DNA of 64,000 nucleotides from Akkermansia sp. N21116 (GTDB lineage Bacteria; Verrucomicrobiota; Verrucomicrobiia; Verrucomicrobiales; Akkermansiaceae): assembly GCF_029854705.2 (NCBI RefSeq), contig NZ_CP139035.1, forward strand, positions 1,798,001 to 1,862,000. The letters run 5' to 3'. The notes under the pieces were generated by a model. The model did not search any database and was not told the DNA's origin. It worked only from the letters and a program-made list of their open reading frames with translations. The translations under genes were made by a program, and so were the position numbers. Below, piece after piece: positions 42,269 to 50,637 of the stretch (position 1 is its first letter; each line of letters starts with the position of its first letter).

Positions 42269-43391
42269 ATGGATACGACACCACACGCTGCTGATCTCTC
42301 GGCGCTCGACACGGCTGCTTTACGCAGTCGTCTTTCCGAGCTCGGGAGCTATCTTTGACTTGGATGGCATTAAACAACAGGTTGCGGAACTCGATGAAAA
42401 AATGAGCGCTCCCGATTTCTGGGATAACCCGGAAGCGGCACGGGCTCTGATGGCTCGGGTGAATCCTTTGAAAAGAAGGCTGGAAGCATTCCAGGGGCTG
42501 GAAAGCAAACTGGACGACGTTGATGTCATGATCGAATTTGCCCATGAGGATGAAAACGATCATTCTCTGACGGAAGAAGCCGTACGCGAATATGCGGCAT
42601 GGCAGAAGGCTCTCGCCGATTTCGAACTGCTGACTTTGCTCAACGGAGAACATGACCAGGCTGGTTCCTACATCACGATCCATGCCGGGGCGGGTGGTAC
42701 CGAAGCCTGCGACTGGGCCAGTATGTTGCTCCGTATGTATATGCGCTGGTGTGAACGCAGGGGGTATGAAGTTACTGTGATGGAAAGTACGGATGGAGAC
42801 GATGCCGGTATCCGTTCCGTCACTCTGAAAATCGATGGAGACTACGCGTACGGCTACTTGAAGAACGAACGAGGCATTCACCGTCTGGTACGTATTTCCC
42901 CGTTCGACTCTGCCGGTAAGCGTCACACTTCATTTGCATCGCTGGATGCTACCCCGATTGTTGACGACACGGTCAACATTGAAATTCTTGACCGCGACAT
43001 CAAGCTGGATACTTACCGTTCCGGCGGCAAGGGTGGTCAGAATGTCAATAAGGTGGAAACCGCCGTTCGCATTACGCACATTCCGACGGGCATTATCGTT
43101 GCCTGCCAGAACGAACGCAGCCAGCTTCGCAATAGGGAAGAAGCCATGAACATGTTGAAGGCCAAACTGATTCAGCTGGAGGAAGATCGCAAGCGTTCCG
43201 AAGCCGACCGCCAGTACAGCGAGAAGGGCGACATTGCCTGGGGAAACCAGATCCGTTCCTACGTCTTCCAGCCCTACCAGATGGTCAAGGATTTACGCAC
43301 GGGTGAGGAATCCGGCAATATTCAGGATGTGATGGACGGCAATCTCGACCCCTTCATCGAGGCGATGCTGCGCGGTCAGAAACGCGGTTAA
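42269..43391 (+). CDS. prfB: Peptide chain release factor 2, made by programmed +1 frameshift
   Basis: RF2 ends translation at UGA and UAA. The first frame starts at ATG 42269 and encodes 29 codons ([11 protein letters not shown] to GSYL) before an in-frame TGA at 42356-42358. Reading slips by one base (42356 is skipped) and goes on from GAC 42357 to the stop at 43391. The joined protein has 373 residues, close to the usual 365. It contains the anticodon-like SPF tripeptide ([12 protein letters not shown]) that marks RF2 and the catalytic GGQ in [11 protein letters not shown]. The slip site and the upstream GGGAG are listed separately. Without the frameshift the product would lack its N-terminal helix. 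It is followed by trmD, 52 bases downstream. Confidence 0.95.
42344..42359 (+). promoter_or_regulatory. RF2 autoregulatory frameshift site
   Basis: The slippery CTTTGAC is at 42353-42359 and is preceded by a Shine-Dalgarno-like GGGAG at 42344-42348. Low RF2 lets the ribosome pause on UGA and shift +1, so RF2 controls its own synthesis. The layout matches the classical prfB element, with the internal Shine-Dalgarno set slightly further upstream than in E. coli. Confidence 0.93.
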
Positions 43392-43443
43392 TTCTTCCTG
43401 GGCAACCAACGATTCAAATATTAACCAATCATCCTTTTCCGCC

Positions 43444-44163
43444 GTGGCTGAACCATCTCTTCAAATCGATGTGCTGACCCTGTTTCCCGAGATGGTGGAA
43501 GCGCCTCTTGGTGAGAGTATTCTGGGCCGAGCCCGGCAGAAAGGGCTGATTGAGATCCAGGCGCACAATATCCGCGACTGGACGACCGACAAGCACCGCA
43601 AGACGGACGATTACCTGTGTGGCGGAGGGCAGGGCATGCTGATGAAGCCCGAACCGATTTTCGCCGCTGTTGAAGCATTGCGTCGCGCGAACACGCGTGT
43701 GGTGCTGATGACGCCGCAGGGCAGGGTGTTCAACCAGGGAATTGCCCGAGAGCTTTCCGTGGAGGGAGGTCACTTGATTATTCTTTGTGGTCATTACGAA
43801 GGAGTCGATCATCGGGTGGTCGAGCAACTGGTGGACATTGAGCTTTCTATCGGCGATTATATTTTAACCAATGGCGCTATTGCTGCTGTGATCGTTATTG
43901 ACGCTGTAGCGCGCCTGATACCCGGGGCTTTGGGTGATGAGCGCTCTCCCGTGGACGAGTCTTTTGCAGACGGTCTTTTGGAAGCCCCGGCTTACACCAA
44001 GCCCAATGTGTTCCGCGACATGGCTGTGCCGGATATCCTCCTGGGAGGCAACCACCCTGCCATTGAAAAATGGAAGCATGCGATGTCATTGGAGCGGACG
44101 CGTACGAATCGTCCGGATCTTTATGAGGCATGGGTGAAGAACCACGGTGGTGAGGCTAGATAG
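43444..44163 (+). CDS. trmD: tRNA (guanine-N1)-methyltransferase
   Basis: TrmD makes m1G37 in tRNAs with G36 and prevents frameshifting. The 239-residue SPOUT enzyme has the family N-terminus IDVLTLFPEMV, the DDYLCGGGQGMLMKPEP loop, and the knotted SAM site ILCGHYEGVDHRV and SIGDYILTNGAIAA. The last reads TNGA where most bacteria have TGGE, a variant within the cofactor loop. The conserved ERSPVDESF follows. The start is GTG 43444. It is not in the usual rpsP-rimM-trmD-rplS operon but stands after prfB. Confidence 0.93.
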   Translation: MAEPSLQIDVLTLFPEMVEAPLGESILGRARQKGLIEIQAHNIRDWTTDKHRKTDDYLCGGGQGMLMKPEPIFAAVEALRRANTRVVLMTPQGRVFNQGIARELSVEGGHLIILCGHYEGVDHRVVEQLVDIELSIGDYILTNGAIAAVIVIDAVARLIPGALGDERSPVDESFADGLLEAPAYTKPNVFRDMAVPDILLGGNHPAIEKWKHAMSLERTRTNRPDLYEAWVKNHGGEAR

Positions 44164-44232
44164 ATAACCCCGGATTGCGTTACGCAGAGAAATCTTGGAA
44201 TGGCCGTGGTTTTGGTGTAGGGAGGCATGGAT

Positions 44233-45471
44233 ATGAGTTCTGTTGTAAAGCGTTTTTTGAATTATGTACGGATTGATACGCAATCCGTTCCCAATGCAGG
44301 AGTGATTCCCAGTAGTGAGAAGCAGAAGAATCTCGCATTCCTGCTTGCGGATGAGTTGAAGGAACTGGGGGTTGTCACCGTTTCCGTTGATGAGTCCGGT
44401 ACCGTTTATGCGTCGATTCCTGCCTCGGCGGGTATTGAGAATCTGCCCTCAATCGGATTTATAGCGCACATGGATACTTCTCCCGCCGTATCCGGCAAGG
44501 ATGTCCGGGCTCGCATTGTTTCGAACTACGACGGTGGTGACATTGTGCTGAATGAAGCACAGAGGATTGTGCTTTCTCCGGTGGATTATCCGGAAATGCT
44601 CCAGTACAAGGGACAGGATTTGATTGTCACGGATGGTACGACCTTGCTGGGAGCGGACGATAAAGCGGGCATTGCCGAGATTATGACTATGGTGGAGACT
44701 CTGATGAACCGCCCGGAACTCTCTCACGGCGAAATCAAGATTGCCTTTACCCCTGATGAAGAGGTCGGGCATGGTACTGATGCTTTTGACGTAAAGCGTT
44801 TTGGTGCGGATTTTGCCTATACGGTCGATGGCGGTCAGCTGGGTGAGATCGAGTATGAAAATTTTAATGCCGCCAGTGTTAATCTAACGATTTCCGGGAA
44901 AAACATTCATCCCGGCTATGCCAAGGGCAAGATGAAAAATGCCTTGTTGATGGCGATGGAATTCCAGCAAATGCTGCCCGTGTTTGACAATCCCTCTTTT
45001 ACAGAGGGTTACGAAGGCTTTTTTCATTTGGAAGCCCTGTCTGGTACGGTGGAACAGGCCCGGGCGGAGTACATCATCCGGGATCATGACCGCAATTCGT
45101 TTGAAACCCGGAAGGAATGCATCCGTTCCATTTGCTCTTATCTTAACGACAAGTATGGCGAAGGTGCGTTTACCGCGGAAATTGAGGATAGTTACTACAA
45201 TATGAAGGAGAAGGTTGCCCCCTATCCCTTCCTGATGGATCATGCCAGGCAGGCTATGATAAATCTTGGCGTTGAAGCGTCCATTGTCCCTATTCGCGGC
45301 GGTACGGACGGAGCCCGGCTTTCCTTCATGGGACTTCCCTGCCCGAACCTGTGTGCCGGCGGACATAACTTCCACGGACGCTTTGAATACGTTCCCGTCC
45401 AGTCCTTGGAAAAAATTTCCGATATTCTTGTGGAAATAGTCCGTCTCTTTGGCACGGCGGGTGGTGTTTGA
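44233..45471 (+). CDS. pepT: Peptidase T (tripeptide aminopeptidase)
   Basis: PepT is a cytoplasmic M20-type zinc enzyme that removes the N-terminal residue from tripeptides. The 412-residue protein has the metal-binding HMDTSP, the bridging Asp in [16 protein letters not shown], the catalytic Glu pair in [26 protein letters not shown], and a late His in [10 protein letters not shown] dimerisation (lid) domain lies between. ATG 44227 is in frame, but the AGGGAGG at 44219-44225 is seven bases before ATG 44233, which I take as the start. Convergent with the next gene through a shared terminator. Confidence 0.94.
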   Translation: MSSVVKRFLNYVRIDTQSVPNAGVIPSSEKQKNLAFLLADELKELGVVTVSVDESGTVYASIPASAGIENLPSIGFIAHMDTSPAVSGKDVRARIVSNYDGGDIVLNEAQRIVLSPVDYPEMLQYKGQDLIVTDGTTLLGADDKAGIAEIMTMVETLMNRPELSHGEIKIAFTPDEEVGHGTDAFDVKRFGADFAYTVDGGQLGEIEYENFNAASVNLTISGKNIHPGYAKGKMKNALLMAMEFQQMLPVFDNPSFTEGYEGFFHLEALSGTVEQARAEYIIRDHDRNSFETRKECIRSICSYLNDKYGEGAFTAEIEDSYYNMKEKVAPYPFLMDHARQAMINLGVEASIVPIRGGTDGARLSFMGLPCPNLCAGGHNFHGRFEYVPVQSLEKISDILVEIVRLFGTAGGV

Positions 45472-45501
45472 TTCCTTTTTTAAAAGCCGTAAATACCTTG
45501 C

Positions 45502-45538
45502 AAAAGGGCGTATCCGGAAATCCCGGATACGCCCTTTT
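45502..45538. terminator. Bidirectional terminator between pepT and the saccharopine dehydrogenase-like gene
   Basis: GGGCGTATCCGG at 45506-45517 pairs with CCGGATACGCCC at 45523-45534. It is flanked by AAAA and TTTT and serves both convergent genes. Confidence 0.9.
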
Positions 45539-45559
45539 CCTTTGGGGTTGGTTGAATTT

Positions 45560-46786
45560 TTACTTGGTGACGGTGAGGGATTTTGCCTGTTCCTCCGTCA
45601 GTTCGATGCAAGTCCAGGGAAGTCCCCGGAGGTTGAGTTCCTCCATGAAGGGATCGGGATCGTTCTGTTCCATGTTGAAGACACCCTTGCCGCCCCACTT
45701 GCCCTCGAGGATCATGCGGGCTCCAATAGCGGCGGGTACTCCGGTCGTGTAGGAAATAGCCTGGGAACCGACTTCGCGGAAGCATTCCTCGTGGTCGCAG
45801 ATGTTGTAAATGTAAACGGCTTTGAATTGACCGTCCTTGATACCGGTGATGACCGTGCCGATACAGGTTTTGCCGTGCGTCGTTTTGCCCAGGTCTCCCG
45901 GATTGGGGAGAACGGCCTTCAAAAACTGAAGAGGGACGATTTCCACGCCGTTGTACACGACCGGGTCGATACGGGTCATGCCGACATTCTGCAGGACCTC
46001 AAGATGCTTGAGATAGTTCGGAGAAAAGGACATCCAGAACTGAGCCCGGCGGATAGTGGGGATGTGCTTCACGAGGCTTTCCATTTCCTCATGGTACATA
46101 CGGTAGATTTCGTAAGTACCGACGCCGTCCGGACAGGAGAATGTCTGGTGGAGACTCATCGGAGGGGTGGTTGTGAAATTACCGTTTTCCCAGTGGCGGC
46201 ATTCGGCTGTGACTTCGCGGATATTAATCTCCGGATTGAAGTTGGTGGCAAAAGCCTGTCCATGATCTCCGCCGTTGACATCAATGATATCCAGCGTGTG
46301 GATTTCGTCGAAATGGTGTTTGAGAGCCCAAGCCGTGAAGACATTTGTTACGCCCGGATCGAAACCGGAACCGAGCAGGGCGTAAAGCCCGGCATCGCGG
46401 AAGCGATCCTGGTAGGCCCACTGCCAGGAGTATTCGAATTTGGCGACATCAAGCGGTTCATAGTTGGCCGTGTCCATGTAGTGGACACCTGCCTGGAGGC
46501 ACGCTTCCATGAGGTTCAGGTCCTGATAGGGCAGGGCGACGTTGATGAGCAGCTTGGGTTTGACCGTCCGAAGAAGGGCTGTCGTTGCTTCGACATCGTC
46601 CGCATCAATGGCGTGCGTGGTGATGTCACGGCCGGTGCGAGCCTTGACGTCCTCTGCAATGGCGTCGCATTTGGCAAGAGTTCTGGATGCCAGATGGATT
46701 TCATGGAAGACGTCGGAAAGCTGGGCACATTTATTGGCGACGACATGGCCGACTCCGCCGGCTCCGATGATCAGAACGGTATTCAT
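45560..46786 (-). CDS. Carboxynorspermidine dehydrogenase-like (saccharopine dehydrogenase family)
   Basis: The 408-residue protein starts MNTVLIIGAGGVGHVVANK, a Rossmann NAD(P) site. It keeps segments typical of carboxynorspermidine/carboxyspermidine dehydrogenase: IHLASRTLAKCDAI, LINVALPYQDLNLMEACL, an EPLDVAKFEYSWQWAYQ block and GFDPGVTNVF. The enzyme condenses aspartate semialdehyde with a diamine in the alternative polyamine pathway; the product is then decarboxylated by NspC. No nspC is in the window. The open frame extends upstream to 46855 but the family N-terminus is at ATG 46786. A lysine-pathway saccharopine dehydrogenase is less likely from these motifs. Confidence 0.88.
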   Translation of the reverse strand: MNTVLIIGAGGVGHVVANKCAQLSDVFHEIHLASRTLAKCDAIAEDVKARTGRDITTHAIDADDVEATTALLRTVKPKLLINVALPYQDLNLMEACLQAGVHYMDTANYEPLDVAKFEYSWQWAYQDRFRDAGLYALLGSGFDPGVTNVFTAWALKHHFDEIHTLDIIDVNGGDHGQAFATNFNPEINIREVTAECRHWENGNFTTTPPMSLHQTFSCPDGVGTYEIYRMYHEEMESLVKHIPTIRRAQFWMSFSPNYLKHLEVLQNVGMTRIDPVVYNGVEIVPLQFLKAVLPNPGDLGKTTHGKTCIGTVITGIKDGQFKAVYIYNICDHEECFREVGSQAISYTTGVPAAIGARMILEGKWGGKGVFNMEQNDPDPFMEELNLRGLPWTCIELTEEQAKSLTVTK

Positions 46787-46925
46787 GTTGGATGGATAGA
46801 TCAGAAATAACGGGTATGCGGGGCATCCCCCAGCCGGAGGAGTTCCTGCGAACACGCACCCAACAAAAAGGAAAATCCCGGTAATTGCAATACAAGAATT
46901 GTCGACATAGTGTCACAGAGGGAAA

Positions 46926-46988
46926 GGCCCCGTCTTCCCATCTTCTTCCGGAAGGACTCCGGAAAACGAATTTTCATTCTCCGGGGCC
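46926..46988. repeat. Branched inverted repeat before the pseudopilin operon
   Basis: GGCCCCG at 46926-46932 pairs with CGGGGCC at 46982-46988. Inside, TTCCGG and CCGGAA form a second small stem. It lies between two divergent units and has no T run for a terminator, so it may be a structured leader or a binding site. Confidence 0.45.
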
Positions 46989-47065
46989 ACTTTACGTAAA
47001 AAATGATTGCGGGATTGCCCTTGGATTAGTAGCATGAATGAAATCTGACCTTTTTGCTATTCCCT

Positions 47066-47815
47066 ATGTTCTCTAAAAAAAATCTCCCCCGTTTGTCACG
47101 TTGTGGTTTTACGTTGGTGGAACTCATTGTCGTTGTGGCGATCATAGCCATTATGCTTTCTCTTGGAGGCAACATGTTAAAAAATGTCGGGCAGGGGCAG
47201 GGACTCGAAGCATCTGTTCAGATGCTGCAGGATACGGTGCGTGAAGCGCGTCTGGAAGCCATCGGCAAGACGACATGGTCGCGAGTGGTTCTTGTCAGCA
47301 ATCCGGACGACGATTCTCCGAAGACGAAGAATCTGCACTATCTGATCGTCATGTACAAGGAACCGATGCGTATGACTCAGGCGACTTCCATCGACGACGG
47401 AGAATGGAAGATGTCCGGACGCGGTCGGTATTTGCCGAGCGGATTTTTTGTCAGCCCTAAATACAGTACTCTCCTGAAGACGGAGAAAAACGTCAATGAT
47501 GCCATGTTCCGCAATAACAAGGAATTCAAGGATTTGACGGACAATATGCGCATTTCTAACAAGGGTAATTCAGAGATTTTTTATCTCGAATTCGATCCGC
47601 AAGGCCGTTTGACGGAGCCTGCCCGTCCGACTCGTCTGGTGGTTATCGGCGGAGCTCCGGACAAGAACGCCAGTTCCGACAACTTTGGCATTCGTCCCTA
47701 TCCCGTTAATCCCAAGACCAAGCTGCCGACCTCGGCTGCCGGTATTGTGGTATGGCCCAAGGGCAACATCAGCATGTTGCGTACGCCGGAACAGATGTTT
47801 GCCGATTTCAAGTAA
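47066..47815 (+). CDS. Pseudopilin, Verru_Chthon cassette protein D-like
   Basis: The 249-residue protein has a type IV prepilin signal: a basic leader MFSKKNLPRLSRCG, then FTLVELIVVVAIIAIML with Glu5 after the G|F cleavage site and one hydrophobic helix. The rest is a beta-rich globular domain of the GspH type, which fits the D-type cassette proteins described in Verrucomicrobium and Chthoniobacter (recalled family). Prepilin peptidase would cut it and methylate the new N-terminus. It is the first of three pseudopilin genes, with gaps of 80 and 59 bases. ATG 47066 is preferred over the TTG at 47054. Confidence 0.85.
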   Translation: MFSKKNLPRLSRCGFTLVELIVVVAIIAIMLSLGGNMLKNVGQGQGLEASVQMLQDTVREARLEAIGKTTWSRVVLVSNPDDDSPKTKNLHYLIVMYKEPMRMTQATSIDDGEWKMSGRGRYLPSGFFVSPKYSTLLKTEKNVNDAMFRNNKEFKDLTDNMRISNKGNSEIFYLEFDPQGRLTEPARPTRLVVIGGAPDKNASSDNFGIRPYPVNPKTKLPTSAAGIVVWPKGNISMLRTPEQMFADFK

Positions 47816-47895
47816 TTATCGGATTGGACACGGTTAAAAACTGAAATTATACTACCTTGAAATTCCCGCCTCCTTCTCTCAACTATTATTTCCAT

Positions 47896-48669
47896 ATGAA
47901 GCCGAAATCACACAAAGGGTTCACTTTGACGGAAACCGTTTTAGCAATCGGTATCGTCGGGGTTTTGCTTGTCGTCTTTGTTGCCATGTTCTTTCCGGCG
48001 CGCAGGTCTGTCCAGGCTGCGCTGACCATTCAGGAATCAGACCGTATCGTCAAGACTCTGACGTCGGAACTGAATACGGTTCGTCCCGACGAGCGTGCGG
48101 CGAGCAATGTTCGTATTTCCACGCGCTACAAATACACCAGTGCGTTCGACAAGGCTTTCTATTGGATGTTGTTTACGTCCAAGCCCGAGACGACAATCCT
48201 GATTTACAATTACCGTGGGGATTTGAACAAGCCCCTCCGTGAAGACGGCACCTACCAGCCGGCTGCCAACGGCGTCGGTGTTCCCGGTTCCAATACGGTT
48301 TTGATCCCTGCTTGTACGCTTGCTTCCAATAAATTGCGTTGGGAAGACTTCCGTGCGACAGTGGGACCGGTATTTGCCGTGAGGATGACACAGCTTGTCG
48401 TCGATCAACGCGGTACCCAGTTCCAGTATATGCTGAACTCCAAGCCCGGCGTTATCAGCAATCCCTATGACTACAAGAGAGTGATCAACAAGCCGGAGGA
48501 TTATGTCTATGAGCCGGGCAATAAACGCTATCCTGCCTGGGGAGCGGAAGTGATGTATTACGCCGAGTTCTTCCAGCTCAACTCTCCGTCTCCTGAACGC
48601 ATGGTCGGCATGAACTGGGGACAGTTGAAGAATCCCGTGTTTTCCCGGAATCTCGTTTTCAGACGATAA
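47896..48669 (+). CDS. Pseudopilin, Verru_Chthon cassette protein B-like
   Basis: The 257-residue protein has a short basic leader MKPKSHKG and the prepilin motif FTLTETVLAIGIVGVLLVVFV, with Glu at mature position 5. The remaining globular part is polar and carries no known enzyme motif. It resembles the second cassette type (B) by its place and by the TLTETVLAIGI helix, which is more like GspI/GspJ minor pseudopilins than major pilins. The signal peptide sets the start at ATG 47896 rather than 47857. It is co-transcribed with the genes on both sides, so it is likely part of the same surface or secretion apparatus. Confidence 0.85.
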   Translation: MKPKSHKGFTLTETVLAIGIVGVLLVVFVAMFFPARRSVQAALTIQESDRIVKTLTSELNTVRPDERAASNVRISTRYKYTSAFDKAFYWMLFTSKPETTILIYNYRGDLNKPLREDGTYQPAANGVGVPGSNTVLIPACTLASNKLRWEDFRATVGPVFAVRMTQLVVDQRGTQFQYMLNSKPGVISNPYDYKRVINKPEDYVYEPGNKRYPAWGAEVMYYAEFFQLNSPSPERMVGMNWGQLKNPVFSRNLVFRR

Positions 48670-48728
48670 TGGTTGTGAAGTCATCGACGAAAAGAACGTA
48701 TTAAGATTGTTTTTTGCTCCTATAACCT

Positions 48729-49754
48729 ATGAAAAATATTATTTTCAAGAGTGTCCGCCGAGGTTTTACTTTGGTCGAACTGATGGCAGCCATGGCCATT
48801 ACCAGTATCCTGATTGTGGTGATTGTTTCTCTGACGGCACGCGGGATTGATATCTGGCGCATGGTCATTCAGGATGTCCGTACGACGGGCCAGGCAAGAA
48901 TGGCTATGGATACCATGATGCAGGATTTGGAATCCATGCAGGTGCGAGCCGGTAATAATTATCAGTGGCTGGATGTGCAGAGAGATGATACTCTGGGTAC
49001 CAAATCTCTGAAAATGGGTCCCAAGGGAGCTCAGTTTTCCAATGCTGCTCGTTTGATTTTCTTCACGACGGCTATGGATCGCAATGCGGCCATGTTGAGT
49101 GGAGAAGCCCGGGTTTACAATTCCCGAATGGCCTCCCATCGGCAGACGGTGGGCGATGTCAACTGCGTGGCATACAAGCTGGAATACCGTGACCAGATTC
49201 TGAACCGTGATGCCGAAGAAGGGAAGGGCGTTCCCGGATTCCCCGTGTATGCCCTGTACCGTAATCTCGTGCCTGCGTACAAGACTTTTGACGATCTGCT
49301 GGGCAAGACGGATCTGTACCAAGCTTATAGGAGGTATCAGGCCGACGAAGCGAGGCCGATGAACTTCCTCGTGGAAAATATTGTCGAAATGACGTTGATT
49401 TTCGATGTTGAATACCGGGACCGCCAGGAAAGTGGTCAGCAGAACAGCACGGCTTGGATTGAAGTCCAGCCCGTACCGATCATCGCTACCGGCGTTGCCA
49501 AGAGCGGATCTTACCGCGAGCTTGAGATTTTCGGTAATCGTATCAATGCCGAAAGTGTCGGCGGTCGCAACAGCAAAATGCTTTATGGTACGGTGATCGG
49601 TGTGACGATCAATCTGACGGTTGTGACGGATGAAGGTATGGTTCTTGTGGATCAAGTGCGCCAGGGAAACCGCGCCCTTCCCAAACCGGAGGATTTCTTC
49701 CGTCGTTATACGCGTTCGTTCAGCCAGAAGGTTGAAATCCCCAAACCCAACTGA
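48729..49754 (+). CDS. Pseudopilin, Verru_Chthon cassette protein C-like
   Basis: The 341-residue protein has leader MKNIIFKSVRRG and the prepilin motif FTLVELMAAMAITSILIVVIV with Glu5. A long globular domain resembles GspJ-type minor pseudopilins, with an RQARMAMDTMMQDLESM-like helix (here GQARMAMDTMMQDLE) common to them. It fits the C-type cassette protein. The stop TGA overlaps the ATG of the lipoate-ligase-like gene (TGATG), so the two are translationally coupled. The large A-type cassette protein usually found with B, C and D is not present beside them. No prepilin peptidase or secretion ATPase is in the window. Confidence 0.85.
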   Translation: MKNIIFKSVRRGFTLVELMAAMAITSILIVVIVSLTARGIDIWRMVIQDVRTTGQARMAMDTMMQDLESMQVRAGNNYQWLDVQRDDTLGTKSLKMGPKGAQFSNAARLIFFTTAMDRNAAMLSGEARVYNSRMASHRQTVGDVNCVAYKLEYRDQILNRDAEEGKGVPGFPVYALYRNLVPAYKTFDDLLGKTDLYQAYRRYQADEARPMNFLVENIVEMTLIFDVEYRDRQESGQQNSTAWIEVQPVPIIATGVAKSGSYRELEIFGNRINAESVGGRNSKMLYGTVIGVTINLTVVTDEGMVLVDQVRQGNRALPKPEDFFRRYTRSFSQKVEIPKPN

Positions 49755-50503
49755 TGCATTTGAGCGGAACTATATTTTCAGGTCCGGGGGAGGCTGTTAA
49801 TTTGCCTCCCGTGGACCTTTTGCTTCTGTGGCGCGATCCCGTTGCCCGCACAGGGGAGGAAGCAATGGCGGCCGACGAGGTCCTGCTGGAATGGGATGAA
49901 TATTCCGTCATGCGGGTCTATGAATGGAAAGAACCGACGGTGACCTACGGCTTCTTCGACAGTGAAGAAGAAGCTTCCCGTATTTTTCCAGATCCCGGAC
50001 TTCATTTTGTGAGACGCTGGACGGGCGGAGGGATTGTCGATCATCGTGCCGATATTCCTTTTACCCTTGCTTTGCGTTCCTGCGACCGAGAAGGACGTCC
50101 GCAAAGTGCTGCTTTGTACCGATGGATCCACGGTGGTCTTGCACGGGTACTGAGGAGTTGCGGCGTGGAATGCGTGTTGCTTGATGGAGATGCTCCCGAT
50201 GGGGGACGGGCTTGTTTTTCCAGTCCGGTGACCAGCGATTTGGTGTTGCCCGACGGTTCCAAACTTGCAGGAGGTGGCCAGAGGCGTGCCAAATGCGGTG
50301 TTTTGCATCAGGGGAGTATCCAGAATTGTACCTTGCCGGAAGGATGGGATTTGCAGTTGGCTGAGCGTCTTTCCCTGGATGTGAAGCTGTTATCCTCAAT
50401 TGAACCTTTCCCTGGTTTTCAGGACAAGGTTGACGAGCTTGTCCGTACCAAATATGCCACGGAAGCATGGAGGTATGGAGGACATCGCAGGCCTCATCAT
50501 TAG
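49754..50503 (+). CDS. Lipoate--protein ligase A-like (BPL/LplA domain) protein
   Basis: The 249-residue protein has the fold and motifs of lipoate/octanoyl ligases. These are RRWTGGGIVDH at 87-97 (usually RRxSGGGAVYHD), the catalytic-lysine block DGSKLAGGGQRRAK with Lys170, and VLHQGSI at 183-189. It would attach lipoyl or octanoyl groups to 2-oxo acid dehydrogenases or the glycine cleavage H protein. None of those targets is nearby. Instead it overlaps the stop of the third pseudopilin by TGATG and so depends on that operon for expression, an unexpected context. It is followed by a strong terminator. Confidence 0.82.
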   Translation: MHLSGTIFSGPGEAVNLPPVDLLLLWRDPVARTGEEAMAADEVLLEWDEYSVMRVYEWKEPTVTYGFFDSEEEASRIFPDPGLHFVRRWTGGGIVDHRADIPFTLALRSCDREGRPQSAALYRWIHGGLARVLRSCGVECVLLDGDAPDGGRACFSSPVTSDLVLPDGSKLAGGGQRRAKCGVLHQGSIQNCTLPEGWDLQLAERLSLDVKLLSSIEPFPGFQDKVDELVRTKYATEAWRYGGHRRPHH

Positions 50504-50568
50504 TATTGTCGCGTTTGGGCCGAGATAGCCAGTAAAAGGAGATTTGCATCTCAGAGAAGGCCCGTAAA

Positions 50569-50618
50569 CACACAAGGACCGTTCCGACGTTTGTTGAGGA
50601 ACGGTCCTTGTGTGTTTT
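50569..50618. terminator. Terminator between the pseudopilin operon and the peptidase gene
   Basis: CACACAAGGACCGTTCC at 50569-50585 pairs with GGAACGGTCCTTGTGTG at 50598-50614, followed by TTTT. AAA precedes it, so it can act in both directions. Confidence 0.88.
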
Positions 50619-50637
50619 GGGTGATGGATTTCCGGGA

